Source: Sorangiineae bacterium NIC37A_2
GTDB lineage: Bacteria; Myxococcota_A; Polyangia; Polyangiales; Polyangiaceae
Assembly: GCA_002085155.1 (NCBI GenBank)
Contig: NASX01000018.1
Location: forward strand, 1 to 64,000
DNA: 64,000 nt
Direction of reading: 5' to 3'
Shown: piece by piece, positions 1-9,942 of the stretch
Layout: each line of letters opens with the position of its first letter
How positions within the stretch are numbered: position 1 is the stretch's first letter
Program-made: the position numbers and the translations under genes
Notes under the pieces: model-generated
What the model saw: only the letters and a program-made list of their open reading frames with translations
Databases searched by the model: none
Told to the model about the DNA's origin: nothing

Positions 1-178
1 CGCGCGGCTCGACGCGAAACTCGACGGACGAGGCGTCCGGTCCGAGGGGCGCCTCCAGCACTACGCGAAAGTGGCGCAGAAAGTCGCGCACTGGCATGTT
101 CGCTTCGCTGGCAAAACGAGCAGTGGCCTGTTCGCGGGCAGCCTCGAGCTCATGAATGACAACTTCTAGTCGGCTCAT
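1..178 (-). CDS. Hypothetical 60-aa-family protein, copy 1 (runs off left edge)
   Basis: Starts with ATG at 178 on the minus strand and stays open to the window edge, so the C-terminus is not visible. It is the second copy in transcription order, starting 18 bp after the stop of the neighbouring copy. The protein is the same as that copy except for His in place of Pro at about residue 36 (from the base change at 72). No family is recognised. The N-terminal half looks like a charged helix (residues about 2-25) and the rest like a short beta segment. No clear ribosome binding site is seen. Confidence 0.5.
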   Translation of the reverse strand, partial: MSRLEVVIHELEAAREQATARFASEANMPVRDFLRHFRVVLEAPLGPDASSVEFRVEPR

Positions 179-196
179 CAGGGGGGCCGCGGAGAG

Positions 197-379
197 TTAC
201 TCGCGCGGCTCGACGCGAAACTCGACGGACGAGGCGTCCGGTCCGAGGGGCGCCTCCAGCACTACGCGAAAGGGGCGCAGAAAGTCGCGCACTGGCATGT
301 TCGCTTCGCTGGCAAAACGAGCAGTGGCCTGTTCGCGGGCAGCCTCGAGCTCATGAATGACAACTTCTAGTCGGCTCAT
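197..379 (-). CDS. Hypothetical 60-aa protein, copy 2 of a tandem pair
   Basis: A complete 60-residue reading frame from ATG 379 to TAA 197. It begins MSRLEVVIHELEAAR and ends VEFRVEPRE. The first 25 residues are predicted to be an amphipathic helix; the remainder is mixed, with alternating hydrophobic residues. No signal peptide, Cys or known motif is seen, and the family is not recognised. It is followed 18 bp later by its near-identical copy. Conservation of the frame in both copies, with only one missense change, mildly supports it being coding. The upstream 249 bp to relA contains no other convincing gene. Confidence 0.5.
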   Translation of the reverse strand: MSRLEVVIHELEAAREQATARFASEANMPVRDFLRPFRVVLEAPLGPDASSVEFRVEPRE

Positions 380-628
380 CTCGGAGTGCGACGCGCAGTA
401 TCACGCGAAACGCACTCGTACACCTCTTTTTTTACGAAGGTTCCTCGAAATTTCTTCCCCGGCGCCCTGCCGATCTCCCGGTGTCAGTCCCAGCCGCCAG
501 GGCGGACCAGCCAGCCCTGAACGGGGGACGCAAAACCTGCACCTGCCCACATCTTCGTACACGTGGGGCCTTCGCCGGTCCGGCGGCGGGCTCAGCCAGC
601 CGAGTGCTGACCCGCGGCCCAATAGCCG

Positions 629-2779
629 TCAGACGCGGCTCACCGAGACGACGCCGTTGATCTTGCCCAAAGACTTCATGACGTTCTTGAGCTGATCGAG
701 GTCGCTACAGTGGAAGGTGAAGATGTTGTGCGCGCGCCCGTCGCTCTCCGCGCGACAATTCGCTTCGCTGATGTTCACGCGCTGAGCGCTCAGGGTCTGG
801 CTGATGTTGGCCAGGATGCCCGGGCGATTGTTCGTCACCACGGCGATGCTCACGGGACGATTCACCTTGGCCCGGCTGTCCCAGGTCACGTCGATTCGGC
901 GCGCGGGATCGGCGTCGAAGGCGCGCGGACAGTCGCGCCGGTGCACCGTCACGCCTCGGCCCCGCGTGATGAATCCGAGGATGGCGTCGCCGGGCAGCGG
1001 ATTACAGCAGCGAGAGTACCGCACGAGAACGTTATCGATGCCGGAGACCTTAATGCCGCTATCCGTCTCGCGCTTCACACGACGGACCAGCGTCTCAATG
1101 GCGCCGGCCTTGAGCTCGGCTGCCTTGCCGCCCACCGAGCCCTGAACGGTCTCGATAACCTGCTCAACTCCGAGCTTGCCGTAGCCGATCGCGAGGAAGA
1201 GCTCTTCGAGCGAGCCGACCTCGTGAGCTTTGAGCAGAGCGTCGAGACGATTCGAATCCTTCTGCAGTTTGGCCCAGCTGAGGCCCGCTGAGCGCATGGC
1301 CGACTCGACCAGCTCGCGGCCCAGATTGATGCTCTTTTGGCGCTTCTCGGCCCGAAGGAAGGCGCGGATCCGGTTCTTTGCGCGGGTGGTGACGCAGGCT
1401 TCGACCCAATCTTTGCTCGGCTCCTGGGTTGCGCTCGTCATGATTTCGACGACGTCGCCGCTCTTGAGCTTGTGACGGATCGGGACGATCTGGCCGTTAC
1501 AGCGCGCGCCAGAACAGTGGTGTCCGACTTCGCTGTGGATCGCGTAAGCGAAGTCGATAGGCGTAGCGCCCCGCGGAAAGACGCGAACGTCTCCCTTCGG
1601 GGTGAAGACGTAGACCTCGTCGGGGAAGAGGTCGATCTTGACGCTCTCGAGGAACTCAGCGGGATCCTTGAGGTTTCGCTGGTAGTCGGCGAGCTCCCGG
1701 AGCCAGCCGAAGCGCTTGGCCGCCTCCGGATCGATGCCCCCTGAGTGGCGTTCTTTGTACTTCCAGTGGGCCGCGACGCCGGCTTCGGCCACACGGTGCA
1801 TGCTGTTTGTGCGGATCTGGACTTCGATGCGCTGTCGGCCGGGTCCAATCGCCGTCGTGTGCAGCGACTGGTACATGTTCGGTTTCGGCAGCGCGATGTA
1901 GTCCTTGAAGCGTCCCGGCACCGGGGTCCAGCGGGAATGGATCGCGCCGAGACACGCATAACAATCCGCCTCCGTCTCGACGATGATGCGGAAGGCGATC
2001 AGATCGTGGATCTGCTCGAACTCACACTCCTGATCCCGCATCTTGCGGTAGATGGAGTAGGAGTGTTTCGCACGTCCGGAGACCTGAGCGTTGAAGCCTT
2101 GTTCGGCGAGGCGCGCTGCGATCGTCTTCTCGGTGCTCTCGATGTAGCGAAGCCGCTCCTTGAGTGACTTGTGCAGCTTGGCCTGGATTTCTCGGTATGC
2201 GTCGGGTTCGAGGTAGCGGAAGGACGTGTCCTCGAGCTCGTTCTTGATGACGTGGAGACCGAGCCGGTTGGCCAGCGGCGCGTAAATCTCGAGCGTTTCT
2301 CGAGCGATACGCTCCTGAGCCGACGGGCTCATGTGCTCGAGGGTGCGCATGTTGTCCACGCGATCGCAGAGCTTCACCATGAGCACCCGGATGTCCTTGG
2401 CCATAGCCACGACCATCTTGCGGAAGCTCTCGGCCTGCGCGTCTTCGCGGGACGTGAAGTTGATCTTGCCGAGCTTGGTCACCCCGTCGACCAGCGTCGC
2501 GATCTCCTTACCGAATTCAGACTCAATCTCGGCCAGGGTTACGTTTGTGTCTTCGACAACGTCGTGCAAAAAGCCGGCGCAGATGCTGGTAGCGTCCAGC
2601 TTCAATCCAGCAATGAGCGCTCCGACACGCGCAGGATGGGTAAAGTAGGGCTCACCGCTTTTGCGAAACTGATCCCGATGAGCCCATTCGCCAAAACGGT
2701 AACACCTCTCGATTAGCCCGAGGTCCGCCGTTTCCTGATAGGACCGGACACGGGCCAAGATTTCATCAAGCGCTGTCAC
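629..2779 (-). CDS. relA/spoT: Bifunctional (p)ppGpp synthetase/hydrolase, RelA/SpoT family
   Basis: A 716-aa long RSH enzyme that makes and degrades the alarmone (p)ppGpp in the stringent response. Domains in order: an HD hydrolase domain with intact ligands (FTHPA around His48, LHDVVEDT with His72-Asp73); a synthetase domain (GRAKHSYSIYRKM near 235-247, FKDYIALPKPNMYQSLH near 291-307); a TGS domain (about 393-455); and a C-terminal ACT domain (about 640-716, NRPGILANISQTL). Because the HD residues are present, a bifunctional Rel enzyme is more likely than a synthetase-only RelA. The start is GTG at 2779, only 27 bp from the divergent hemW start, so the two promoters must overlap or lie in coding sequence. 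Confidence 0.95.
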   Translation of the reverse strand: MTALDEILARVRSYQETADLGLIERCYRFGEWAHRDQFRKSGEPYFTHPARVGALIAGLKLDATSICAGFLHDVVEDTNVTLAEIESEFGKEIATLVDGVTKLGKINFTSREDAQAESFRKMVVAMAKDIRVLMVKLCDRVDNMRTLEHMSPSAQERIARETLEIYAPLANRLGLHVIKNELEDTSFRYLEPDAYREIQAKLHKSLKERLRYIESTEKTIAARLAEQGFNAQVSGRAKHSYSIYRKMRDQECEFEQIHDLIAFRIIVETEADCYACLGAIHSRWTPVPGRFKDYIALPKPNMYQSLHTTAIGPGRQRIEVQIRTNSMHRVAEAGVAAHWKYKERHSGGIDPEAAKRFGWLRELADYQRNLKDPAEFLESVKIDLFPDEVYVFTPKGDVRVFPRGATPIDFAYAIHSEVGHHCSGARCNGQIVPIRHKLKSGDVVEIMTSATQEPSKDWVEACVTTRAKNRIRAFLRAEKRQKSINLGRELVESAMRSAGLSWAKLQKDSNRLDALLKAHEVGSLEELFLAIGYGKLGVEQVIETVQGSVGGKAAELKAGAIETLVRRVKRETDSGIKVSGIDNVLVRYSRCCNPLPGDAILGFITRGRGVTVHRRDCPRAFDADPARRIDVTWDSRAKVNRPVSIAVVTNNRPGILANISQTLSAQRVNISEANCRAESDGRAHNIFTFHCSDLDQLKNVMKSLGKINGVVSVSRV

Positions 2780-2806
2780 TCAGATATCCTAAGTTCTAGC
2801 ACCCGA

Positions 2807-4102
2807 ATGCACATCCCCCACGTCAAAAGTAATGGGCAGGGGGGCGCCGATTCAACGGACGCTTCGGCCCGCCCGGATCCCGCTCCTCTCGGGATCTACG
2901 TGCATTTCCCGTGGTGCTTGACGAAATGTCCGTACTGCGACTTTTTGAGCGTCCCCCTCGCACCCCGAGCCGCGGGAGGGGAGGCCCGGGCCCTCTCGGG
3001 CGCCGACGAGCGGGAGGTGCGTAACAAAGTACCCCATCGGGCCTACGCCGACGCCGTCCTCCGGGAGCTCCGAGCACGACAGGACGTCCTCGTCGGCCGC
3101 CCCATCCGGAGCGTCTTCTTCGGCGGAGGGACGCCCTCGCTGTGGGAGCCAGAGGAGCTCGGGCGCGTACTCGAGGCGCTCCAGGAGCTCGCCGGCGGCA
3201 GCTTGGAGGAGGTGACCGTCGAGGGGAACCCGTCGAGCCTCGACGAACGGCAAGTCGAGGGGCTCGTTGCGGTGGGGGTCCAGCGCTTCAGCGTGGGCAT
3301 CCAGTCCCTCGATGCCGGTCGCTTGGCCTTCCTCGGTCGCGCCCACGACACCCAAGAGTCCGAACGCGCCGTCCGAGCCGCCGTCCGCTCGGGACGCCGC
3401 GTCAGCGCGGACCTGATTTACGGCGTCCACGGGCAGTCCCCTGAAATGGCGCTGGAAGAGGTGCGCGGGGTTCTCTCCTTCGGCCCGGGGCACCTCTCCG
3501 CCTATTCCTTGACCGTGGAGGACAACACCCGATTTGGGAGCTTGCACCGAAGAGGACGACTCCCGCTCTTGCAGGACGACCTGGTCGCGGAGACCTTTTG
3601 GCTTCTGCATGAAGAGCTGACCGGACGCGGCTTCGAACACTACGAAATATCTAACTATGCGCTCCCTGGTCAGCGTTCCTTGCACAACGAAGGCTACTGG
3701 CAGGGCAACGATTACCTGGGGCTCGGCGTCGGTGCCGTAGGGACCGTCAGCCTCGGCGGCAGTCGGCTTCGCTACAAGAACCACATCTCGGTCGAGCGCT
3801 ACTTGAGCGCCTACGGCTCGAGCGAACCCGAAGCTCCCTTCGACGAGGAGCTCCACGAGCGCGAATGGCTCACCCCCGAAATCAGCATCGGCGAGAGCAT
3901 CCTGCTCGGGCTCCGCACCAAAGCGGGCATTGACCTCGATTTCGAAGGTGAGCGACGGGGCGTCGATCCTTGGACCCCAGAGCGCACAGAAGCGGCGGCA
4001 AGCCTCGAGGCTCAGGGCCTTCTGCGCCGCGATGGGACAAGGCTGACCATCCCCGAAGCGAAGTGGATGCTGGCGGATCGGGTGATCAGGGAGCTTTATT
4101 GA
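2807..4102 (+). CDS. hemW: Radical SAM heme chaperone HemW (coproporphyrinogen oxidase-like)
   Basis: A 431-aa radical SAM protein. The 4Fe-4S/SAM motif is [11 protein letters not shown] near residues 36-46, followed by the SAM-contacting FFGGGTPS segment. The HemW-type motif [15 protein letters not shown] lies near residues 296-310. HemW proteins bind heme and are thought to deliver it to apoproteins, and most so annotated are not coproporphyrinogen oxidases. The ATG at 2807 leaves about 25 poorly conserved residues before the core, so a later start is possible. There is also an insertion of about 20 charged residues just after the cluster motif. The 3' end overlaps convergent trmFO by 17 bp. 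Confidence 0.9.
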   Translation: MHIPHVKSNGQGGADSTDASARPDPAPLGIYVHFPWCLTKCPYCDFLSVPLAPRAAGGEARALSGADEREVRNKVPHRAYADAVLRELRARQDVLVGRPIRSVFFGGGTPSLWEPEELGRVLEALQELAGGSLEEVTVEGNPSSLDERQVEGLVAVGVQRFSVGIQSLDAGRLAFLGRAHDTQESERAVRAAVRSGRRVSADLIYGVHGQSPEMALEEVRGVLSFGPGHLSAYSLTVEDNTRFGSLHRRGRLPLLQDDLVAETFWLLHEELTGRGFEHYEISNYALPGQRSLHNEGYWQGNDYLGLGVGAVGTVSLGGSRLRYKNHISVERYLSAYGSSEPEAPFDEELHEREWLTPEISIGESILLGLRTKAGIDLDFEGERRGVDPWTPERTEAAASLEAQGLLRRDGTRLTIPEAKWMLADRVIRELY

Positions 4103-5417
4103 GCCCCGCGATGAACTCGTCGAGCGCGCGCAAGGAGCGTTCGGCCATCGCCTCGTACTTCGCGCGCTTCTTCAGGCGCGGCCCCTCCCAGGGCGGCAAA
4201 TGGGAGAAGGTAATGTTGGAGGGTTGGTAGTTGTCCTCTCCGCGCCGCGTCTGCACCAAGAGACCATGATGCGCCGTGACTTCCGGAGGGAAGGTCACCT
4301 CACGGCCCTCGAGACACGCCGCGATGAAATGAGCCGCAAGCCAGCCTCCCGCGGCTGCTTCGACATACCCTTCGGTGCCGATGATCTGCCCCGCGAGGTA
4401 AACCCCCTCCGCCGCCCGAAGTTGCCACGTGTCGTCCACCGCACGCGGCGCGTTCACGAAAGTGTTTCGGTGCACCGCACCAAAGCGCTGGAATTCAGCC
4501 TTCTCGAGGCCGGGAATCATCCGAAATACCTCCGCCTGAGCAGGCCAGGTCATCTTCGACTGAAAGCCCACCATGTTGTAGGCGGTACCCGCCGGGTCTT
4601 CCCGCCTGAGCTGCACGACAGCATAAGGCCAACGTCCCGTCTTTGGATCGGTGAGCCCGGTCGGCTTCATGGGGCCGAAGGCCAGCGTTTGTTCGCCGCG
4701 CTGGGCCATGACCTCGACCGGCAGACAGCCCTCGAAATAGCGCGCCTCCTCGAAAGCAGCCGGCTCGACCTTCGGCGCCGCCAGGATGGCGCGCACGAAA
4801 GCCTGATATTCCTCTTTCGTCAGCGGACAGTTCACGTACGCCGCGCGCTCTTCCTCGGTCTCGCCTTTGTCCCAGCGGGAGGCGATGAACACCTTTTCCC
4901 AGTCGATGCTGTCCGCCTCGATGATAGGTGCGATGGCGTCGTAGTAGGCGAGCTGTCCACCGGTCAGCTCCGCGAGTTCACGGGCCAGTTCGTCGCCGGT
5001 CAAAGGTCCTGTCGCGATCAGAAGCGGCCGCTCCTTGGGCAAGGAGGTCACCACGCCGCTGACGATCTCAATGTTCGGCTGCGCCCGGAGCCGACGACTC
5101 ATCTCCGCTGAAAAGGCCTCACGGTCGACCGCCAGCGCACCTCCTGCCGGGACGCTCGTCTGGTGTGCAACTTCGATCACCTGCGACCCGAGCCGGCGCA
5201 TCTCTTCTTTCAGGAGGCCAACAGCGTTCGAGAGCGCTGCGCCGCGCATAGAGTTCGAACAGACAAGCTCACAGAAATTGTCGCTCGATTGCGCCGGGGT
5301 CCGCGCCACGGGCTTTTGCTCGAGCAAGCGGACACGGAAACCTTGCTTCGCGAGCTTGAGGGCAGCTTCAGTGCCGGCGAGGCCGGCGCCGACGATAGTC
5401 ACTTGGGCGTCAGTCAC
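4086..5417 (-). CDS. trmFO: tRNA m5U54 methyltransferase, folate/FAD-dependent TrmFO
   Basis: A 443-aa flavoprotein that methylates U54 in the tRNA T-loop using methylenetetrahydrofolate. The N-terminal FAD Rossmann motif is [10 protein letters not shown] (residues about 11-20). The family motif with a conserved Cys pair is [16 protein letters not shown] near residues 45-60. The C-terminal half has the GQIIGTEGY and AAGGWLAA segments of the GidA/TrmFO family. The start is GTG at 5417, inside the end of the upstream dprA-like gene (8-bp overlap), so the two are probably translationally coupled. A dprA-topA-trmFO order is known in other bacteria; topA is absent here. Confidence 0.95.
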   Translation of the reverse strand: MTDAQVTIVGAGLAGTEAALKLAKQGFRVRLLEQKPVARTPAQSSDNFCELVCSNSMRGAALSNAVGLLKEEMRRLGSQVIEVAHQTSVPAGGALAVDREAFSAEMSRRLRAQPNIEIVSGVVTSLPKERPLLIATGPLTGDELARELAELTGGQLAYYDAIAPIIEADSIDWEKVFIASRWDKGETEEERAAYVNCPLTKEEYQAFVRAILAAPKVEPAAFEEARYFEGCLPVEVMAQRGEQTLAFGPMKPTGLTDPKTGRWPYAVVQLRREDPAGTAYNMVGFQSKMTWPAQAEVFRMIPGLEKAEFQRFGAVHRNTFVNAPRAVDDTWQLRAAEGVYLAGQIIGTEGYVEAAAGGWLAAHFIAACLEGREVTFPPEVTAHHGLLVQTRRGEDNYQPSNITFSHLPPWEGPRLKKRAKYEAMAERSLRALDEFIAGLNKAP

Positions 5418-6264
5418 GGGGGTCCGGGTCGTAGCGCAAAAGACCGCGCTCGTCCTCCGCTACCCTTCCCTCGAGAGTCAGCAGCAAAATGCGGTGTTGG
5501 ACGAGCGGCGCCGCGAGCCCCGTCGCCTCGCAAATTTCATCCACGGTGCGCGCGCCGAGGAAAAGAGCCCGCGCCACCGGGTCCTCGGGACGTTTTCGAG
5601 CAGGCCGCGCTCGGCTCAAGCCGAGACGCCGGAGCAGCCAGTCCGTCGAGAGCACGGCATCGGCCCCTTCGTTCAGAAGCGCGTTGCTCCCCAGCCCAGC
5701 TTCCTCCCCGAACCGCGAAGGCAACACACCGATCGGCTTTTTGAGGCGTCGCGCGTGTTTCACCGAGTTCTGAGTCCCGCTCTTGAAGCCACACTCCCCC
5801 ACCACCAAAAGTCGGCTGTAGGCGACGAGCGCTTCGTTCCTCCGGAAGAACTGCGCCGGCCGCGCGGCTGTCTTCTCTTGGGCCAAGCAGAGATACCCGC
5901 CCCCCGCGTCGAGAACGCGCGCGAAGAGTTCTTCGTTCTCTTTCGGATAGGCGTGGTGCAGCCAAGCAGGCGCGAACACGATCGTCTTTCCTCCCGCCTC
6001 GAGCGCTCCCTGGTGCGCCTCAGAGTCAATGCCAAGCGCCCCGCCCGAGACGATGACAACTCCCCTTTCCGCAAGCTCACGGGCCAGCCTGCGCGCCGAC
6101 TCCGCGCCCGCCTCCGACGGAGAGCGGGTCCCGACAATGGCCACCGTGGGACCTTCCGGGAGCTCGCCCCAGAGAAAGACGCGGGAAGGGGGCTGACTCA
6201 TCGCCCCTAGGCAAGCGACGCGAGGATCGGAGCCGACAAGGAGCGTGGAAGGAGACGCGTGCAC
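5410..6264 (-). CDS. dprA: DNA-processing protein DprA/Smf-like, short form
   Basis: About 284 aa from a GTG at 6264; ATG 6201 is an alternative that would cut into the conserved PP-xx-LxxxG approach to the Rossmann fold, so the upstream GTG is preferred. DprA loads RecA on incoming single-stranded DNA during transformation. Visible core motifs are [29 protein letters not shown] and [22 protein letters not shown] winged-helix-like C-terminus (about 225-280) follows. The N-terminal SAM/HhH region of long DprA proteins is missing. It overlaps trmFO by 8 bp and follows nspC after a hairpin. A nucleotide-binding LOG-like role cannot be excluded. Confidence 0.8.
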   Translation of the reverse strand: MHASPSTLLVGSDPRVACLGAMSQPPSRVFLWGELPEGPTVAIVGTRSPSEAGAESARRLARELAERGVVIVSGGALGIDSEAHQGALEAGGKTIVFAPAWLHHAYPKENEELFARVLDAGGGYLCLAQEKTAARPAQFFRRNEALVAYSRLLVVGECGFKSGTQNSVKHARRLKKPIGVLPSRFGEEAGLGSNALLNEGADAVLSTDWLLRRLGLSRARPARKRPEDPVARALFLGARTVDEICEATGLAAPLVQHRILLLTLEGRVAEDERGLLRYDPDPRD

Positions 6265-6308
6265 TTGGGGTCCTCGGCCAGAGTGCCCCGAGCATTGCGC
6301 GTTTTTGT

Positions 6309-6343
6309 GCAAAAAGGGCTCCGAAATCTCGGCGCCCTTTTGC
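6309..6343 (-). terminator. Possible weak terminator after nspC
   Basis: An inverted repeat: left arm 6309-6319, right arm 6334-6343, about 10 bp with one extra A, and a 14-base loop. It begins directly after the nspC stop codon on the minus strand. The U-run lies inside the stem rather than after it, and only a short A/U-rich stretch follows, so it may attenuate rather than stop transcription into the dprA-like gene. Confidence 0.4.
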
Positions 6344-7510
6344 TCAGGAGAGTCGACGTTTGTAGTCGTCGTAGCCGAACCGGCGCACCTCAACGCTCTC
6401 GCCGGTTTCCGGATCGAAGGTCGCGATGCTCGGATGACGCACGCCGTTGAAGGTGGTCGTCTTCACCATCGTATAATGTGCCATGTCCGTGAACACGAGA
6501 CGGTCACCGATTTCGAGGGGCTCGTCGAAGGAGTAATCACCAATCACGTCACCGGCCAGACAGGTCAAGCCTCCGAGGCGATAGGTGTAAGGGCGTTCTT
6601 CGGGCATCCCTGCACCCAGGATCCCCGGTCGATAGGGCATCTCGAGCACGTCCGGCATGTGAGCCGTCGCTGAGGTGTCGAGGATGACGGTGCGCTGATC
6701 GAAACCCACGATGTCGAGAACTTCCGCGACCAGGTAGCCGGTCCCGAGCGCAATCGCTTCGCCGGGCTCCAGATAAACCTGAACTCCCCACTTCTGCTGG
6801 AACTCGCGCACGATGCGGATGAGCCGGTCGACCTCGTAGTCAGCGCGGGTAATGTGGTGCCCGCCACCAAAATTGACCCATTTTTTCCCGGGGATCAGGT
6901 CTCCGAAGCGCTCTTCGAAGGCCTTTACGGTTCGCTCCAGGGCATCAGAGTTCTTCTGGCACAGGGTATGGAAGTGCAGTCCGTCGAGGCCGCTCGTATC
7001 GATCCCTTCGAGCTCCGCCCGCCGAGTCCCGAGACGTGAGCCGGGCGCGCAAGGGTCGTAGAGGGCGACCTCGACCTCACGGTGCTCCGGATTCAGCCGC
7101 AAGCCGCACTCGATGCCCTGAGCCTGGAGTCTATCGCCGTAACGCTGCCACTGACGCGGCGAATTGAAGACGACATGATCGGCGAGCTCGATGAGCTCTT
7201 CGATGTCTGCCTCGGTGTACGCCGGAGCGTAGGCGTGTACTTCTCCGCCCCACTCCTCTCGTCCGAGGCGCGCCTCGTGCACGCTGCTCGAGGTCACTCC
7301 CACGAGATAACGCTTCGTGATCGGAAAGACGCTCCACATGGCGAAGCCCTTCAGGGCCAAGAGGATCTTCGCGCCGGTCTGGTCCTGGACGTGCCTTAAG
7401 ATCTCGAGGTTCTTTCGCAAGAGCCCAAGATCAACGATGTAATAGGGCGACGGGAGCGCGTAGGGGTCGAAGCGGACCCCTTCTCTGAGCGCAGCTTTCC
7501 GAGACGTCAT
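6344..7510 (-). CDS. nspC: Carboxynorspermidine/carboxyspermidine decarboxylase
   Basis: A 388-aa PLP enzyme (fold type III, alanine racemase-like barrel) that decarboxylates carboxyspermidine or carboxynorspermidine to the polyamine. The Schiff-base lysine is in LLALKGFAMW (Lys54). Other family segments are HTLCQKN, the glycine-rich WVNFGGGHH loop and YLEPGEAIALG. It sits directly after the matching dehydrogenase (7518-8774), 7 bp apart, so the two form the alternative spermidine route from aspartate semialdehyde. I chose ATG 7510; an upstream start at 7552 would add 14 residues that overlap the dehydrogenase. No good ribosome binding site is visible, which suggests translational coupling. 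Confidence 0.92.
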   Translation of the reverse strand: MTSRKAALREGVRFDPYALPSPYYIVDLGLLRKNLEILRHVQDQTGAKILLALKGFAMWSVFPITKRYLVGVTSSSVHEARLGREEWGGEVHAYAPAYTEADIEELIELADHVVFNSPRQWQRYGDRLQAQGIECGLRLNPEHREVEVALYDPCAPGSRLGTRRAELEGIDTSGLDGLHFHTLCQKNSDALERTVKAFEERFGDLIPGKKWVNFGGGHHITRADYEVDRLIRIVREFQQKWGVQVYLEPGEAIALGTGYLVAEVLDIVGFDQRTVILDTSATAHMPDVLEMPYRPGILGAGMPEERPYTYRLGGLTCLAGDVIGDYSFDEPLEIGDRLVFTDMAHYTMVKTTTFNGVRHPSIATFDPETGESVEVRRFGYDDYKRRLS

Positions 7511-7517
7511 GGTTGTC

Positions 7518-8774
<1,257 letters not shown>

Positions 8775-8836
8775 GAATCTTCGTTCCTTTTTCGTGGTTC
8801 AGTGAAACCCTTGTGGCGCGACCTGCCCGAAAGGCG

Positions 8837-8852
8837 GAGGCCTTCGGGCCTC
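8837..8852. other. Perfect GC hairpin with TTCG loop between divergent genes
   Basis: Stem 8837-8842 pairs with 8847-8852 around the loop TTCG. It lies in the 160-bp gap between the divergent polyamine pair and hemB. No U-run follows on either strand, so it is not a typical terminator. It could shape the leader of either transcript. Confidence 0.4.
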
Positions 8853-8934
8853 AGCGACCCAATCGAGCGGCGCGACAGGGCCAAACCCGGGTCCGGCTGT
8901 ACCAGGCCGGGAGAAGCTGTAAAGTGGGCAAGTA

Positions 8935-9900
8935 ATGCTGGAGCGCCCACGCCGCAATCGAGTCAGCCCCGCGATTCGCGGGCTCGTCCGCGAGACCGTC
9001 CTCTCCCCGGCCCACCTCGTCCTGCCGCTCTTTGTTCATGAGTCGGCCACGCCGCATCCGATCCCCTCCATGCCCGGGCATGCGCGGCTCAGTATTTTCG
9101 ATCTCGTGGCTGTCGCTCAAGAGGCCCATAAGCTCGGCGTCGGCGGAGTCGCGCTTTTCCCCGCGATCGCGGACGAGCTCAAAGATCCCCTCGGGAAGGA
9201 GAGCAAAAATCCCGACGGGCTCCTGCAGCGGGCGATCCGCGCGCTGAAGAGCGAAGTCCCTCATCTCACGGTCATCACCGATGTCGCGCTCGATCCTTAC
9301 TCATCGGACGGCCACGACGGGGTCGTCGTCGACGGACGCATCGACAATGCTCTCACCTTGCCCATCTTGGCCGAGATGGCCGTGAATCAGGCGCGCGCTG
9401 GTGCCGACGTGGTCGCGCCGTCGGACATGATGGACGGACGAGTCGGTCATATCCGCCGCGCCCTCGACGAGGCCGGCTTCACCGACGTGCTCATCTGCAG
9501 CTACGCGGTCAAGTACGCTTCGGCCTTCTATGGGCCTTTCCGGGACGCGCTCGACTCCACGCCGCGCGCTTTAGACAAGAAGACTTACCAGATGGATCCC
9601 GCAAACGTCCGAGAGGCGAAGCGCGAGATTGACCTCGACGTGCGTGAAGGCGCCGATTGGCTCATGGTCAAACCCGGGCTTCCCTACGCCGACGTCATTC
9701 GCTTCGTCCGCGAGTCGTCCTCGCTTCCGGTCGCCGCCTATCACGTGAGCGGCGAGTACTCGATGCTCAAGGCGGCCGCTGAGCGCGGCTGGCTGAACTT
9801 TGACCAGTGCCTGCTCGAAAGCCTGGTTTGTCTGCGCCGCGCAGGGGCCGATATCATCTTCACCTACGGCGCACTGGAAGCCGCGAAGCTCCTTCGCTGA
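8935..9900 (+). CDS. hemB: Delta-aminolevulinic acid dehydratase (porphobilinogen synthase)
   Basis: A 321-aa enzyme that joins two 5-aminolevulinate molecules into porphobilinogen in heme and tetrapyrrole synthesis. The two active-site lysines are seen in SYAVKYASAFYGPF (Lys193) and LMVKPGLPY (Lys246). The metal-site region reads DVALDPYSSDGHDG, without the cysteines of zinc enzymes, so it belongs to the Mg2+-dependent, zinc-free type. Length is normal for the family. The 5' gene is divergent, and a metallophosphoesterase follows 42 bp downstream on the same strand. hemW is also nearby, but on a separate transcript. Confidence 0.96.
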   Translation: MLERPRRNRVSPAIRGLVRETVLSPAHLVLPLFVHESATPHPIPSMPGHARLSIFDLVAVAQEAHKLGVGGVALFPAIADELKDPLGKESKNPDGLLQRAIRALKSEVPHLTVITDVALDPYSSDGHDGVVVDGRIDNALTLPILAEMAVNQARAGADVVAPSDMMDGRVGHIRRALDEAGFTDVLICSYAVKYASAFYGPFRDALDSTPRALDKKTYQMDPANVREAKREIDLDVREGADWLMVKPGLPYADVIRFVRESSSLPVAAYHVSGEYSMLKAAAERGWLNFDQCLLESLVCLRRAGADIIFTYGALEAAKLLR

Positions 9901-9942
9901 GCTCCGACCCTCGATAGCCCACTCGGCCGGCATTTATTTCTC

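Larger units (their letters stand above)
1..380. repeat. 179-bp tandem direct repeat, period 201 bp
   Basis: Bases 1-179 and 202-380 are identical except for one substitution (T at 72, G at 273). The copies are separated by 22 bp (180-201). Each copy carries the 5' coding part of the same minus-strand gene, and the 22-bp spacer holds the end of the right-hand copy (stop at 197-199) and the region just before the left-hand start. The left copy reaches the window edge, so the array could continue outside. Near identity points to a recent unequal duplication or an assembly artefact. Confidence 0.95.

Noticed and set aside
401-622. A 73-aa minus-strand reading frame between the duplicated gene and relA
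   Set aside because: Composition is Arg/Gly/Pro-rich with no structure-like pattern and no ribosome site; considered non-coding.
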